DNA of 64,000 nt from Sipunculus nudus (taxonomy: Eukaryota; Annelida; Sipuncula; Golfingiida; Sipunculidae). Every line of letters begins with the position of its first letter. Within the stretch, counting starts at the first letter, position 1. A model generated the notes under the pieces. The model did no database searches. It was given only the letters and a program-made list of their open reading frames with translations, and was not told where the DNA came from. The stretch covers positions 23,385,729 through 23,449,728 of the forward strand of contig CM049314.1 in NCBI GenBank assembly GCA_026874595.1. The letters are read 5' to 3'. Made by a program: the position numbers and the translations under genes. Positions 11,188-23,640 of this stretch are shown here, in pieces.

Positions 11188-12705
11188 GCCTATGGGATCA
11201 AAACATTTGCAAATTTGCGCTTGCGAGAGAATTTGCGGTGTTTGTGAAGGCTCGCATTATTTTTATTTTTTGCACAGTGTGCTGGAAACCTCTCGCAATT
11301 TTGCGATTAATCAGCTGTTGCGAACATTCGTAAGCTGTGTTTTATTGACTTTCGAGATACGCCTGTGTCATACACAGCTGACATGAACATGTTCAAAAGT
11401 GGTAAATGATTAAAGTGTTTGATATAAAGTCTACACGGATCTTCTTGTACAGTTTTTGTACAGTATATTGAAAGAAGATTAAGGTAACAAAAATGTTATG
11501 AAATAATTTAAGGGACATTGAACCTTTTACATCTTGCTATGTTTTCCAACGCCGATCCAACGCATCCCTAAATTACATATTTAATTACATTAATTATTTG
11601 AACGCCTGGTAATCATCCGCAAATAATACTTAAACTTGTTTATTTACACTTAAATAACTGTCATAATCATCATGCCTCATTGAGAGAAATTCGCTTTTTT
11701 TGTGGTATTTACTCGGTATGATATTACGAAAGCCTCTCACTTAACAAGATTTATATGTGCACATGCTTCAGTCGTTGTTTGTATGTGGATCTTGTTATTG
11801 TTTTAGTAATTATACATTTTTACATATGCATATGTTCTGATTGTTGAGAATTCGGTAAACTCATATATACTTACTTATGTTCAAAATCAAGAATATATCC
11901 AAGGTATCTATATCATATAATTGTTTAAATATAGTAAAAATCTTATTCATAAAAATGTAGTGTAAGAATTAACTTTCATTATTCGCATTAATGTGAACCT
12001 GTATAGATTCATGTCATACAAATTCGATAATTTACCAAGTTTAGTAACTTTCTGATTTTACATGCTATAGACATGCAACCTTTGACCAGTGCCAAAATTA
12101 AACTTGAAACATTGATTTTTTTACATCACCATTCTTGTTTTTTTTATCTTAATGTCTTCAAAGTTTTTGTGAATTCCTCTGTAGAATCCAATGGTCAATG
12201 GAACATTTTAATTTTGTACTTTTACTGTCCATTATATATACAAATTCTCCAATAAATCGTACAGAGAACCGATAGCACCGATGCAAAAATAAGAGATAAT
12301 TAATCAGCTAATTCAGCTCACGGAATACTGTTAATATATAATATAATAATGTATATGATATATAGGTATGATCTATATGATTTTATAAACCTATATACAT
12401 TTATTGACGTCATTTAAATGGAAACTCAGTTCTGAGACTTCAGATTCATAAATTTTCTTTTAAAATAACAACAATTTATTTCCAAGCAGCAAGTATAAGA
12501 TATTTTTCATAAAATAGGCATTTTTAACTCTATTTAGCTAGTCAAAATTGTGTATGCACAAAGGAAGCCGATTTTGTAAGGGAAGGACCACATACGATAT
12601 AAAAAAGTGTTTAGCCATATTGGATATATGATATATATTATATGTTATATATGTTATGAAAATTAAATGAAATAGAAACATATAATGTGCAAAAACATAT
12701 TTATC
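11188..12705. other. Intergenic, AT-rich, no gene recognised
   Basis: Only short frames without domain signal. Several TATA-rich patches lie between 12,330 and 12,400. Confidence 0.5.
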
Positions 12706-12905
12706 CCTGATTGAGTGATATTCGATATTCATATGCGAATATCTAATATCCTTTTGTTGAGTGATATTCGATATTGCCTTCGAATATTGAATATCCCTAA
12801 TTTAAGTGATATTTTATATTCGCATGATATGAGTGATAATCGATATTCACATGCAAATACTGAATATTCCTGATTGGAGTGATATTCGATATTCAAATAA
12901 AATAT
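12706..12905. repeat. About 45-bp palindrome-cored repeat, second locus
   Basis: Four to five units of the form gagtgatattcgatatt, then (c)atatgcgaatat, then c/gaatatcc, starting near 12,714, 12,758, 12,800 and 12,870. Each unit can fold on itself through TATTCG/CGAATA arms. They match the 4.0-4.5 kb units. Confidence 0.7.
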
Positions 12906-13624
12906 ATTTAGAATGTGTCAAACAGACAATAAAATGTTAATAAAAAAGTTCTTCCAACTTTGACTACCCTAACATGCCTGCGAATCATCATCACACTTGA
13001 AAATAAATTGACGCCACTGACAACAAGGGTTCAATCTGAAACTTTGCTAGAAGTTATGATCAGGGCAAGAACCTCCAGGTGCCCGATGGGACCTTTTCAC
13101 TGAGAAACACAAGAACCCTTTTTTCCTTAGAGTGTATGGTAACAAAATGTAAAAGTATAAATTAATCTCTGGCAGGGCAGGCCTTAATGGAAGCATGGAT
13201 GTTAAAATATTCAAATGATGTCCTGCACATTCAATCATTTTATGTTCTAGTCAGCCAATAAAACATTGTCGTGCCTAACAGACATCTCCTAGCGAAAAAC
13301 AGGCATCTAATATAGCACAGCTCTTTTGAACTGCGAACAAATGGGTTAGGATTCATACCTTCTTTATTGCCAGTTATTTTGGCAAGGAATCTAATATATG
13401 ATCAGGGGAATATGAAATGTCAGCCGGGAGATAAAGAAACACTTGGTGTTGGTATGAGAGAGGAGACGTCTTCCTTAGGGTAATAGGGAAATTTGACCGC
13501 CGATGAAATGGTGACATCTGGAAGAGGTGAAACCATATTAACTGTTTCAGCGTTTTGTACGTGCCAAATAAGAGACCCATCGGTTCTTATAAAATCCTCG
13601 CTGCAAGTTACAAGACAAAAAAGT
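12906..13624. other. Intergenic, no gene recognised
   Basis: Somewhat more GC-rich than its surroundings around 13,050-13,100 and 13,420-13,560. Short frames on both strands have no recognisable domain. Confidence 0.45.
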
Positions 13625-14420
13625 CGGTTCAAAATAACAATATTTGGCCGTGGTTGAATTCACGGTTATTTTACCGGTGGGTAAAGGCGCATAAAGAAAT
13701 GTCTGATTATGGTTCATCTCGATCTATACTGAGAGTATCTATATCTTACCGACTGGGGGATGTTCACGTACCAGGACTCGCTGGACGTTTCAAGACACGT
13801 ATGTTGCTCCGTAAGGCATTGATTGTCAGCCTGAAAATCTTTCTTCCTCATGTAAAGGAGCAATACTTGATCAACAAGCACGGCAAGAAATGCATGTATA
13901 AACAAATACATATTGGTTTCTTATCTGAAGTATCATAACTTAGAACAATTAACCCTTATATAAACCGGATCAAAGTCCGACCCTATATCTTGTGAGTCAA
14001 TTAAGAAATTTTCCTACCTCCGTGACATAGGCCCAGCCTCGGTAAGCACAAGAAATAACTCACTGCAGCTTAAATAAGGGACTGTTTGAAGAGCCATTGA
14101 CACCGCTTACCTATTGCTGCACGATGTTATAGCAAAATAAATGACCCATCGTCCGACCTAAAAAAAGGACTTAAAGTGCATTGCATGTCTCACCAGTACA
14201 CCGGTGATCCTTGAAAGGCGCATATAAACCAATGCAAGGGAAAAGGGCAGATATAAAACTCTTTCACACGCTATCTGCGTGCATTATCGTTTTGTTTAGA
14301 TTCATACATGCCAAGGCCGGGTACGGTTTCATAGGTTGGGTGGCACGCCGCAGTCTTGTTATCATGATATATAGAAAAGTACCCGAGAGGTCATGTAGTA
14401 CATGTGTTTATCATCAACAT
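13625..14420 (+). repeat. 0.8-kb duplicated element, copy B
   Basis: The partner of 7,301-8,102, in the same orientation 6.3 kb away. Homology fades on both sides just outside CGGTTCAAAATAA and TTTATCATCAACAT. A 127-codon frame (13,555-13,938) runs across the left boundary. Because it extends into non-homologous DNA, I do not call it a gene. Confidence 0.75.
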
Positions 14421-14971
14421 GAAGAACCAGTGAGTCATATGGACCTTAACGTATGTGTGATATTGATAGCTTAATCGGATTCATGCAAAGGAACTGAAAA
14501 TTATGTAACAACAGCTGTAGGGGATTTGCCCACGAACTCATATCAATTGTCATTTGGATAATAATTAAGATCCCGGACTTTAATATCAAATAAAATACTC
14601 AATATATGGGGTTGTATATCGTCGGTCCAGGAAGTAATGCTGGTTATGATAAAAGTGAGGATATGTCTCTTGATAATGTTATTTCCTTTTTAGTTTTGTT
14701 TCTGAGAAACTGTCAGCAGTGCAGAGACCCTGTGCTTGCACTTCCGGATGAATAATGTCGATAGGCCACATGAAAGATCAGATTGTTGTTCGAAATCTGA
14801 CACAAAAGCTTAAAGAGCAAATATTTTTTATATTTTTTTCCCGGTAAATTCAGAATGAATAAAGACGAATACAAAAAATGCCCCAGCACCAGAAATGGCA
14901 CAATATGAACAACACAAAGCTTACTTCATTTTTCATTATAACTTTTTCATGAATACTTTGAAATGATCGAG

Positions 14972-14974
<3 letters not shown>
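14421..14974. other. Intergenic, no gene recognised
   Basis: No supported gene or RNA. Confidence 0.45.

Positions 14975-15054
<80 letters not shown>
14975..15054. repeat. Compound microsatellite (TC)n(TA)n
   Basis: About 16 TC repeats directly followed by about 24 TA repeats. Confidence 0.95.
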
Positions 15055-15057
<3 letters not shown>

Positions 15058-15280
15058 GAGGGTCTGGTTTTCATTTCAAGTTAAAACTGATCCGTAAAAA
15101 TATAAGCGACGATTCCATTTTTTGCACGGCCTTATTATTTCTTCCACTGCACCACACAAAACCAGGGCCTGTGGGGCTGATTAGTTATTTACAACAGTTA
15201 TCATAGTATACACAACATGACTGGTTGTTCAACGGGGCTTCCAATGGCTATACGACTATATGAGTCAGTAGTTTCAGATG

Positions 15281-15284
<4 letters not shown>

Positions 15285-15330
<46 letters not shown>

Positions 15331-15393
15331 ATAACAAAAGAGAAAGGTTGGCTTGAAATGAAAACACGTGTGTGTGTGTGTGTGTGTATATAT
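15285..15393. repeat. (TA)n and (GT)n microsatellites
   Basis: A TA run at about 15,285-15,327 and a GT run at about 15,368-15,387 passing into TA. They are separated by 40 bases of unique sequence. Confidence 0.9.
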
Positions 15394-15519
15394 ACTGAAA
15401 CTGATATGTTCACTGCTTCCCAGACCCTATTACGCATGGGAATTCCGCCTTAATGACGTCACATTTGGGGGTTTCCCCGTACTCGTGTGTTTAAGTCCGT
15501 TCAGTTGTGTCAGGATGGC

Positions 15520-15638
15520 ATGCGATTGCCGCGCGGCAAACGCATACAAAACGCTCACATGGAAAAGGACTGGCCGCGCGGCAAACGCATGCGTTTGACG
15601 CGCGGCAGTTTCTGCCGCGCACATGGAAAAGCACCCTT
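15520..15638. mobile_element. GC-rich palindromic block, candidate non-autonomous DNA transposon end
   Basis: GCCGCGCGGCAAACGCAT occurs at 15,528-15,545 and again at 15,573-15,590. The second copy is the left arm of a 34-bp palindrome (15,573-15,606) with a single mismatched pair. ACATGGAAAAG occurs twice (near 15,558 and 15,621). The composition is far more GC- and CpG-rich than its surroundings. Such arms resemble the termini of some small Harbinger- or hAT-like elements, but I could not find both ends or a target duplication. Confidence 0.45.
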
Positions 15639-15990
15639 ACAAATCAGTTCAATATGCTAATTGAGCATCCTGGTATATATCTTTGTATTATATATTAAAT
15701 TTAAAACAACAAATAACCTCCTTGCCGTGCTCTGTTGTGTTCCAGTATCGCACGTGTACCCCGACCAATCCTATTGTGCACCCGAGGACAATAGGATCAG
15801 TGTCAGTCTTTCACATGCCCCCCCCCCCCCCCGCCCGCCCCGAATCGCACAAAGCATAATCAAGTAATCTCGTAAAGTCTCGGCTTTTCAAACCACGCCG
15901 TTAGCTTTCATTCTAACCACATTCACCTGATGGTCGGGTCGCATCCCGTGAAACAGACTGTTGTGAATTAACTTTGTTGTTTTTCTTCAG
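15639..15990. other. Intergenic with poly-C run
   Basis: A run of about 15 C at 15,818-15,832 followed by GC-rich sequence. No gene. Confidence 0.5.
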
Positions 15991-16112
<122 letters not shown>

Positions 16113-17028
16113 GAGGGAGATGTATAGGTTAAGATACGTTTTCTCTCGTGCCTCCCCATATCAACGAATCATTATATGATATCCGTGCATGTGCCAGTGA
16201 TTTATTATTTTCACGTAACTTGGCTGCATTGTTTCTAGACCCATTCAACATATGTATGGTAAACTCCACGTATAGATCTATTTGCATGCAAACACAAACA
16301 TATACACACTCATGTGTAAAAATACTCAATGAGGCTTAATTTTGGACCTGGCTCGTTAAAGTGTAAAGCAAGTAAAACATCACTTTTCTCTGAATCGGAC
16401 TCACAAGAGTACATTTTTAGACATGAGTTGATACGACCTCTGGCGGAAGTGTGGTTAAATATTAGTCCGTGCAGTTTCCTTTGCGTATATGATAGTTCCC
16501 TATACTTCTCTGATAAATCCGCATCGCTTCCCGTATAAGGGGATTTCTTTAATGAAATGACACCTCATGAATTCGTGATATAGTGTACGTGGTAAAACAC
16601 GTGGGAAGTACTGAAACTGGGGAATACACCACGTTAGTACCTACACCCACACGAAAAGAGAAACATCCATAAATCCCACAATACCCGACATCTTCCTATT
16701 TTTCTTGCCCATTTTTAACATGAAGCAAAATTAAGATTTGCCATTTGTGAATTTCACTCCGAGGTAAACGTTTAAATGTTGGATATCTTATTGTTAAATA
16801 AGAAGAATGCCGGTAAGTTCTTAAAAAAGCTACCACTGGTTTTAATAAATAATAATTGAATAATAATATTCATTAAATAGTAATACTAGTATCATAATAC
16901 TTATATGTTTTCTTTGTACAGAGATTATGTTGATACTTAATTTTTTATACAGTGACGTTACTTCATGCATTTTAAAAGTTGAAATACGTTAACGAAAAAA
17001 AAAAGCTAATTAAAATTTACTGTTTATA

Positions 17029-17031
<3 letters not shown>
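16113..17031. other. Intergenic, no gene recognised
   Basis: Short frames only. Two CACGTG-like words lie near 16,588-16,605. Confidence 0.45.
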
Positions 17032-17068
<37 letters not shown>

Positions 17069-17079
17069 TATATATATAG

Positions 17080-17133
<54 letters not shown>
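17032..17133. repeat. (TA)n microsatellite, about 100 bp
   Basis: TA repeats interrupted once by GCATATATATATAGTATATAC. Confidence 0.95.
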
Positions 17134-17136
<3 letters not shown>

Positions 17137-18394
17137 AGCTATTATTTAAAAATTAGAAACTGCTTTTAGACACTGACGGTGTGGAATTTTGATCCCTTTA
17201 GTATAATATCATTCAGTCGAAAAAACACGCGTTTATTGCATGTGACTATACCACACATTTGGTAGGAAACAAAGGAGACATGCCTTCCCCCCCCCCCCAA
17301 CACTTATTTAACCAAGGAAAACAAAGTATGTTATACGCGTCACATTTTTTTTAAATTAAAGAATGTCATTTCTAATAAAATAGGTTGTATTTTCAAACGG
17401 TAAAGATAGGAGTTGTTAACAAACATGTCTCACAGTCCCTTAAATATTAGTGATATACAGGATTTCAGAAATGACTTGCCCATCAAAATTTATTATAATA
17501 TGACGAGATTCGCATGTGTTCATGAAATAATGAAACAGGGCCATTAAACACACACAAAAATAATTTATCTATGCAAGTTTAAAAACATAACTTAAAGTAA
17601 ATTGGCTGACCCAAGGGAGAATCTTTAAGATAAAGATTTTTCATTTCTTGGGATCGTAAGTGGAAATATTCCGTTATGTAATTCTAAAATTGCTTAAAAT
17701 TATAACGAAAATTGTAAACAGTTTCCAGAGCATAAGGTGTCACACTTCCCCGTCCATCCTCTTTGGCTGATAACCCCTCCCCCGCAAGGTATTAAAATAT
17801 GGTATTTTCCATTGCAAGGACCTATGTATGTGTGTGTCGGGTTGAGGGGATCCGAAGTCCACCAGAGCCACATTGTAGACGGAAACTGCGTCCCTGCTGT
17901 CCTATAAGTGCCCCAGTGTTTTCTCCAGATCGGTTCGGGGTATAGATGCTTTAGATATACGATGGCAGACCTTTCCACTTTTAGGAATTAAGTTTTGGGG
18001 CAAAGCATTGAACTTCTGGCAGGAAATTTTAGGCCTTTCAGGAACCGCACGGTCTTTTATAGAACCTTAGATACATCAGTGGCGGGGAGCTATGCGCTCT
18101 CCCGTTGCTCCAAATGGGGCGCCCCCTTGCGGCCGCATAAGAGACTACAAACATGTGCACCAGTCGCCACTTTTTGAAAGACACCGAAGGTACGACATGC
18201 GGTTTCATCGAGAGCAAGGCCAGGCCCCGAAGCAACGTTTCATGAGTTCTCCACTACGCACCCCCACCCCACCCCGACAAACTGCTAAGCCTTCATTCTT
18301 GCACGTACAAGACACGGAGTTTGAATAATAATGTACGGCGTATAATAGGCCTACGCCATAGAATACAAGGTGCTACACAAGCACTTACCACTTA

Positions 18395-18396
<2 letters not shown>
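17134..18396. other. Intergenic, no gene recognised
   Basis: A C run lies near 17,288-17,298. The stretch 17,700-18,300 is more GC-rich, with a 92-codon minus-strand frame (17,700-17,978) that matches nothing I know. CAGTGGCGGGGAGC at about 18,078 resembles a hAT-type terminus, but no partner end was found. Confidence 0.4.

Positions 18397-18466
<70 letters not shown>
18397..18466. repeat. (TA)n microsatellite
   Basis: TA repeats with one TTT interruption. Confidence 0.95.
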
Positions 18467-18467
<1 letters not shown>

Positions 18468-18489
18468 GTAGACTTCGTTTGAAATAAAT

Positions 18490-18570
18490 TATAGCTAAAC
18501 GTTTAGTTCGTCGTAATTCGTGGAGCACAACAATCATAGCATTGGAGATAGCGAGTTCAAATCTCAACCG
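18490..18570 (+). mobile_element. Possible tRNA-derived SINE head
   Basis: GAGTTCAAATCTC at about 18,554-18,566 fits an RNA polymerase III B box (GTTCRANNC). TAGCTAAACG about 60 bases upstream is a weak A box. The flanking stem is too short for a working tRNA cloverleaf. It may instead be a chance match. Confidence 0.3.
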
Positions 18571-18993
18571 GGGCACCGAATGGGACGTAACCTGTGTCCG
18601 CAGGTGCGGAAGTCACCAGGTCTGGTTAACATCAGGATATATATAAAATGAGAGGAAGCATGTGCTGCTTCTAAGTTACGTAGATCGGAGAAGGAATGGA
18701 ATTCTGCAGATGTAAATATATACTTAGTTAAGCTAGCATTAAAAAATAATTAAAATTGAAAAACCTAGTGCAATTAAACCTAGTGCAGGGTAAATTAATG
18801 AATGCAGAAAACCCTTTGCATATATAGCCTGTTATATTGAAGCTCCTACCTCAAATCGAAAACCTGAGCCTGAAATGTACTTTTAAAACTGTATTTTCCG
18901 TAAGGAAAACATATATTAAGAATTAACTTGAAATTAATCCGGATTTTATGTGTGCATTTGGCACGTTATCGTGAAATATATGGGCTACCTCCT
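18571..18993. other. Intergenic, nothing recognised
   Basis: Could contain the body of the candidate SINE, but no 3' end could be identified. Confidence 0.35.
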
Positions 18994-19176
18994 ATAGTAA
19001 AACCTGCTCTAACGACCACCTCGGTTTAGAGACCACCTAAAAATAACGACCACTTTTTCATTTTCCAATTTCTGATTAGCTCTTTATTGAAGACCTCACT
19101 TAGCCGTACACCCAGAAAATGAGACTACTCTCTCGAGGTCCCCGTTGGCGGTCATAATTTCGAGGGTTCACTGTAT
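18994..19176. mobile_element. Small non-autonomous DNA transposon (MITE), about 180 bp
   Basis: The left end, TAGTAAAACCTGCTC with taacgaccacc, pairs imperfectly with the complement of the right end (ggcggtcataatttcgagggttcactgta). Inner arms GACCACC and GGCGGTC also match. TA flanks both ends, as for TA-targeting elements. The interior repeats GACCACCT and GACCACTTTTT. I recall similar short repeats as common in molluscs. Confidence 0.5.
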
Positions 19177-21060
19177 ATGTGTAGACAATTATATATATGG
19201 AGGCGTTTTTATTTGGCATTTTCTCGCACAATGGCCAATTTTTTTAATACTTTATCAGGGGTTAATACTTTTTTTATACATTTTCAAAAATTCATAATTG
19301 ACTTTTCCTTCTATTCATACTTTTTTTAACAAATTTATTTTATACGTTTTTCTTGTAAGATTTTATACTTTTCCCCATTAAATCCAAATTGACCGCGCTG
19401 GTTTCTTTGGTAGAAAACGATCGGGAGAATTCACGAACAAACTGGGAAACTGTGTGACAGTAAATTAAAAGATACAACATATATAATATGCATTTTTAAT
19501 CATTAAAAAATATTTATAAATTTAACTATTCATGTGCTGATATATAACATTCAACAGTTTATTCGGTTACATGGTAAACGATGTCATCTGTTGTAATTTT
19601 GGAGAAGGCTAGACACGTGTTATCGAGTTACTGTAAATCGTCACTGAGCCTATTGATGAACAAATGTGACTCCACTTGAAGTGCATTCAGACATTAATGC
19701 AAGCATCTACAACCAGGCGGCAGCACTGAATTGGATTTTTTTTAAAAATCGGAACCTGGAGCATTCAAACCTACGGACATATAAATGATAATATCACTAG
19801 AAGTGTTTCATTAAGGGGCAGAGTTGGTACTTGAAATGTAATCAGTTGTGATGATGATCACTTTAAACTGTATGATTTCAATTACAATTAAGATAACATG
19901 AAATATCATTGTATTTGATTATGATTAGAATTAATTTGATATGTAATCATGACTACAACTTTTTATATTTAACAAATAACACAAAAATATACATGCATAC
20001 TCTATATCTAAACAAAAAATTCAGTTGTGAAAAATACATCATATCATACACAATCTGCATCCAAAATGTAAAATCAAGTAAACTGGGATTAATACACCAT
20101 ATTCTTCAATGAAAATTAAAAACTTATTTATGAATAATACCTCACAACATTTATATATATATATTCTCTGCATCAGTATACATAGTATGACTATGTATGA
20201 TAAACCACAACATACACTCTCTGCATCTAAAATGAAAAAAAATGCTTGTAAGTTTAAAAAAATGTTACCAAAATGAGTCAGTAGTTTATCTGAGACCCTA
20301 AAATTTATACCAGGTTTAATGTATATCTTTAATAAATATAACTAAATATAAATATAAATATAGATATAATATATATTGCATAAAAACAACGTTTAGCTTT
20401 AATATATATCAAGAAACAGAATAACATTGTAACATGTAGTCAAGTGATCACAGAGTCAACTATAATTACGAATACTTTTTGCAACTTGATTGATTTTGAT
20501 AATAGTATTGAATACAATAACTATTACATTTAAAACATAATCTGCTACTGATTAATGATTACGACTACCCTAACCCTGTTAAGGGGTCATTCACAATTAT
20601 CAAAGTGCATGTTTATCAGTAAAATATGAGGAAACCTGATTCTTGTGACATGATACTTTATCCAGTTCAGTCTGAGAATTTTTTAACATTTTAATTCTGA
20701 CTGTCACGTGATAAGACTACTTATAGACAAACTGTTGGGAAGAATGTGTTCCTCTGAGGATGACATGAAGATTCCTAATAACTAAAACTTCGGCCTAATT
20801 TAAGGTGTATATATATAAGGTACCGTATAAATAAAATCAATCTGGAATTTTAATATATATCATCAAATGTATATAATAAATAATATATGACTTCTTTGTT
20901 GACTTTTTGGGAGGAAGAGGGAACACCTAAAAAAGCAATCTCTTTGTACGCCTAGGAAATGATGATGGTTGTGAAAGACCTCTAAACAAACATGAAAATG
21001 TTTACTTTTTTATTATGCAGTAATTCAGGTGTAAAGTTTCACACACGATTCATATCATAA
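19177..21060. other. Intergenic, strongly AT-rich, no gene recognised
   Basis: Many TATATA and T-run patches. A small hairpin, TACATAGT-atg-ACTATGTA, lies near 20,179-20,199. No coding signal. Confidence 0.5.
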
Positions 21061-21691
21061 AATTATAGTCCGTTCCAGTACCCCTGTCCACCTGTTTATT
21101 CGCGATTATTTATTTGTGAACCAAAGAACGCCAAAACTGTTTGACCTTGGGGAAGAAAGAGGAAAAAGCGTAATTAACAATTATGGAAATAATAGCCTAT
21201 CTTATGTAATTTTCCTGTAAACAATTTAAAACCATTTTATGAGTAACTAGTCTATTCTTTAGCGACATCTTGCCACTAATCTATTAAATGGGCATATCAG
21301 GGGGTGTGATGACGTCATAATAGACGTGACGTACTAAAGAGGCACCAACATTCACGGTACCAATAATCAAGAGCTGCCGACCTCTGTTTACAGCGAGAAT
21401 TGTATTCTTCGCGTGCACGCGCTTCACTGTTACGTCACATTACTTTATATCCAAATCCAAGGAGGATAAACAATGGCCGCATATTAGGGACGCCATGAAC
21501 CACGGATATATATGAGACATGTCAACCAGGCCGTAAAGTAAATAATATTTATATCTTAAGTAGGTAAGGTACCAAAAATTACGCTTTTGCCTCTTTATGC
21601 CAATGGTGCAAATTTTGTTTGCCAAATTTGTCTTAAGTAGAGATAATCGCGAAAAATCAGGTGAACAGGGGTACAGGAACGGACTATAATT
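21061..21691. mobile_element. Non-autonomous DNA transposon, 631 bp, with 49-bp terminal inverted repeats
   Basis: The left arm 21,061-21,109 begins AATTATAGTCCGTTCC and includes GTACCCCTG, CACCTG and TTCGCGATTAT. The right arm 21,643-21,691 is its reverse complement, with 45 of 49 positions paired by my count. The interior has no transposase frame, so mobility would need an enzyme in trans. It contains a perfect CRE-like TGACGTCA (21,310-21,317). The outermost TTATA/TATAA could include a TA target duplication. The superfamily is not assigned. Confidence 0.85.
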
Positions 21692-22040
21692 CAAAAGGAC
21701 ATGGCAAAAATACCTATCTTAATGAACAGATGTAAAGAGTAATATTAATACTTTGGATATCATCATGTATCTATCTTGCCTTTTCTAAAAATATTCTGGA
21801 AAAAAAGAACATCTGACATACTAATATGATAGTTTCTATTCAAATATAATAAAATTGAAATTTGTCAAGTACCACGAATAGTTATTTTCATCAAAAATAA
21901 GCAGTATGCAGAAACTATGCCTTTGGTAAGGGCAGTCGACAAGCGACTACTGTGTTTCCATAAATTAACTGACACATTCACTAATAAGATATAATTCAGG
22001 TATGGAATTTCCTCCTAAATATCCTGAAAGCCTTCAAATT
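21692..22040. other. Intergenic, nothing recognised
   Basis: No supported feature. Confidence 0.4.
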
Positions 22041-22803
22041 TTTCGCACCCCAGATGCCTAAGTATCCTCAAGATTTCCATTTCTTGGCTTCTGGCCCCTG
22101 TCTATTGCATTGCTGCATAGTTGAAAGAGATAACAAATCTGTAGGTGGCGCCACAGGCATGGGCAATGGAAGGCGATGGCGAATATCTGTGGGAATATCT
22201 ATTTTCATTATGAAAAAAATGAACCAACAAAAAGATAATTTACATAAATTTTACAATAAAATTGACCAATATGATGTCAGGGTCATTTTCTTATCACGGT
22301 CATTGTACAAATTTGCATGAACACTGACCTCAGCTATGCATATATTTGAGCAGATGAATAATTTTAAAGAAATCCGTCAGGTCGATTTGGATTGAAAAAA
22401 AAAAACTTTTATTGTACCGGTGATTGGCGGTTAAACTGCATGCATAAGGGTGGTAAATTACAGTAGGAGGCCCTAAAATTTTGGATGATTTGGTTTATTA
22501 ATCACTCAAGAGCTCAGTCCAATTAACCAAAGCATACCTATCAGATTAAAAGCCATGGTCAAACATAACTAGACTTTATTATTAGACTCGTCTAAGCACA
22601 TGGAAAATTTGACAGAAATTTCCTATCATTGGTTGTTTCAAACAGTGTCAATTGTTTAACTCAATAACTTTCTGCTTAATGTTGCAAGGAAAGCTGCACC
22701 AAACATTCTATAGGTGGCGCAACCAGTCCGTGCACGAGATAAGGCCATCAAAGATGTATAAATATTAATAATTTACATAATTTTAAGCCTATACATCCAC
22801 TCT

Positions 22804-22849
<46 letters not shown>

Positions 22850-23640
22850 CTGCAAAAACAGAGAAAAGATTGCAGTTTTCTTCACCAGCCTCGTGTATGA
22901 CATAACCTTCCAAGTTTTTAGAATTATGCAAATTCCAGGCTAATACATTCCAACACTCCTGAGATATGTGTTACTTTAATCAAAAATAGATACAGGATAG
23001 ATGCCATGCAACGTACTCTGTATAGATGGCGCCATTTTTCGGATGTGCGAGAGTACGCTGTCCAAGGTTTATTAATATATAAAATTTCAGATATTTAAAC
23101 TGCCCAAAAAGGAAGAGAGGATTTTATTTAGCACCACCAGTCTCATGTATTGTGCAAGTTCTATGAATATGCAACATTTCGCTCTATTCAACCTTTCCCG
23201 AAATATGTGCGATTTTAACGCAAAAAATATACAAGGATAGACATGTAAGGCTAAAACGATTTACTACGGCGTCACCAGTCTTGTGTACGAAAGAAAACAA
23301 GCCAAGTTTTATGAATATGCAAAAATTTCATGCCAATACAGTCAATCACTTCTCAGAGATTTTAGATTTACATCTTAAATAAATGCGCCGTGGGATGCCG
23401 AGTAAACTGGACGACAGATGGTGCCATTTGTCTCGTGTTGAGGTAGAAATATCCAAGATTTATGGAATGCAAAATTTCAGGCTAGTATACATCAAACCAA
23501 TCCTGTATAATTTCAGCTCAATACATCCAACCTTCTCCGCAAAATCAATAGCAGATGGATGTCAACAACGGTCTGAGTGCCAGATACAAGATCTGGGATC
23601 ATGCAGCACTTAAGCCAATGACATTCATCCAATTCTGAGA
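22041..23640 (-). repeat. Degenerate tandem repeat field (about 150-330-bp units, minus orientation)
   Basis: Recurring modules appear in a fixed order: cacca(g)t/cc with tcgtgtatg or tcttgtgtac; caagttttatgaatatgcaaa; ccaatacattcaa; and cctgagatatgtg with a following attttaac. They recur near 22,880-22,980, 23,130-23,215, 23,270-23,370 and 23,465-23,640. TAGGTGGCGCCACA (22,143), taggtggcgcaacc (22,711) and gatggcgccat (23,025) belong to the same field. Read on the minus strand, the modules align with those of the 42-64 kb satellite. Confidence 0.6.
22805..22848. repeat. (TA)n microsatellite
   Basis: About 22 TA repeats inside the degenerate repeat field. Confidence 0.95.

Noticed and set aside
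15454-15461. Perfect CRE-like TGACGTCA (also at 12,405 and 21,310)
   Set aside because: An 8-bp palindrome is expected a few times by chance over this length, and none lies at a recognised promoter.
17700-17978. 92-codon minus-strand frame in a GC-richer patch
   Set aside because: No motif, no family resemblance and no splice or promoter support.
20568-20580. Telomere-like CCCTAACCC
   Set aside because: Only about one and a half repeat units, consistent with chance.
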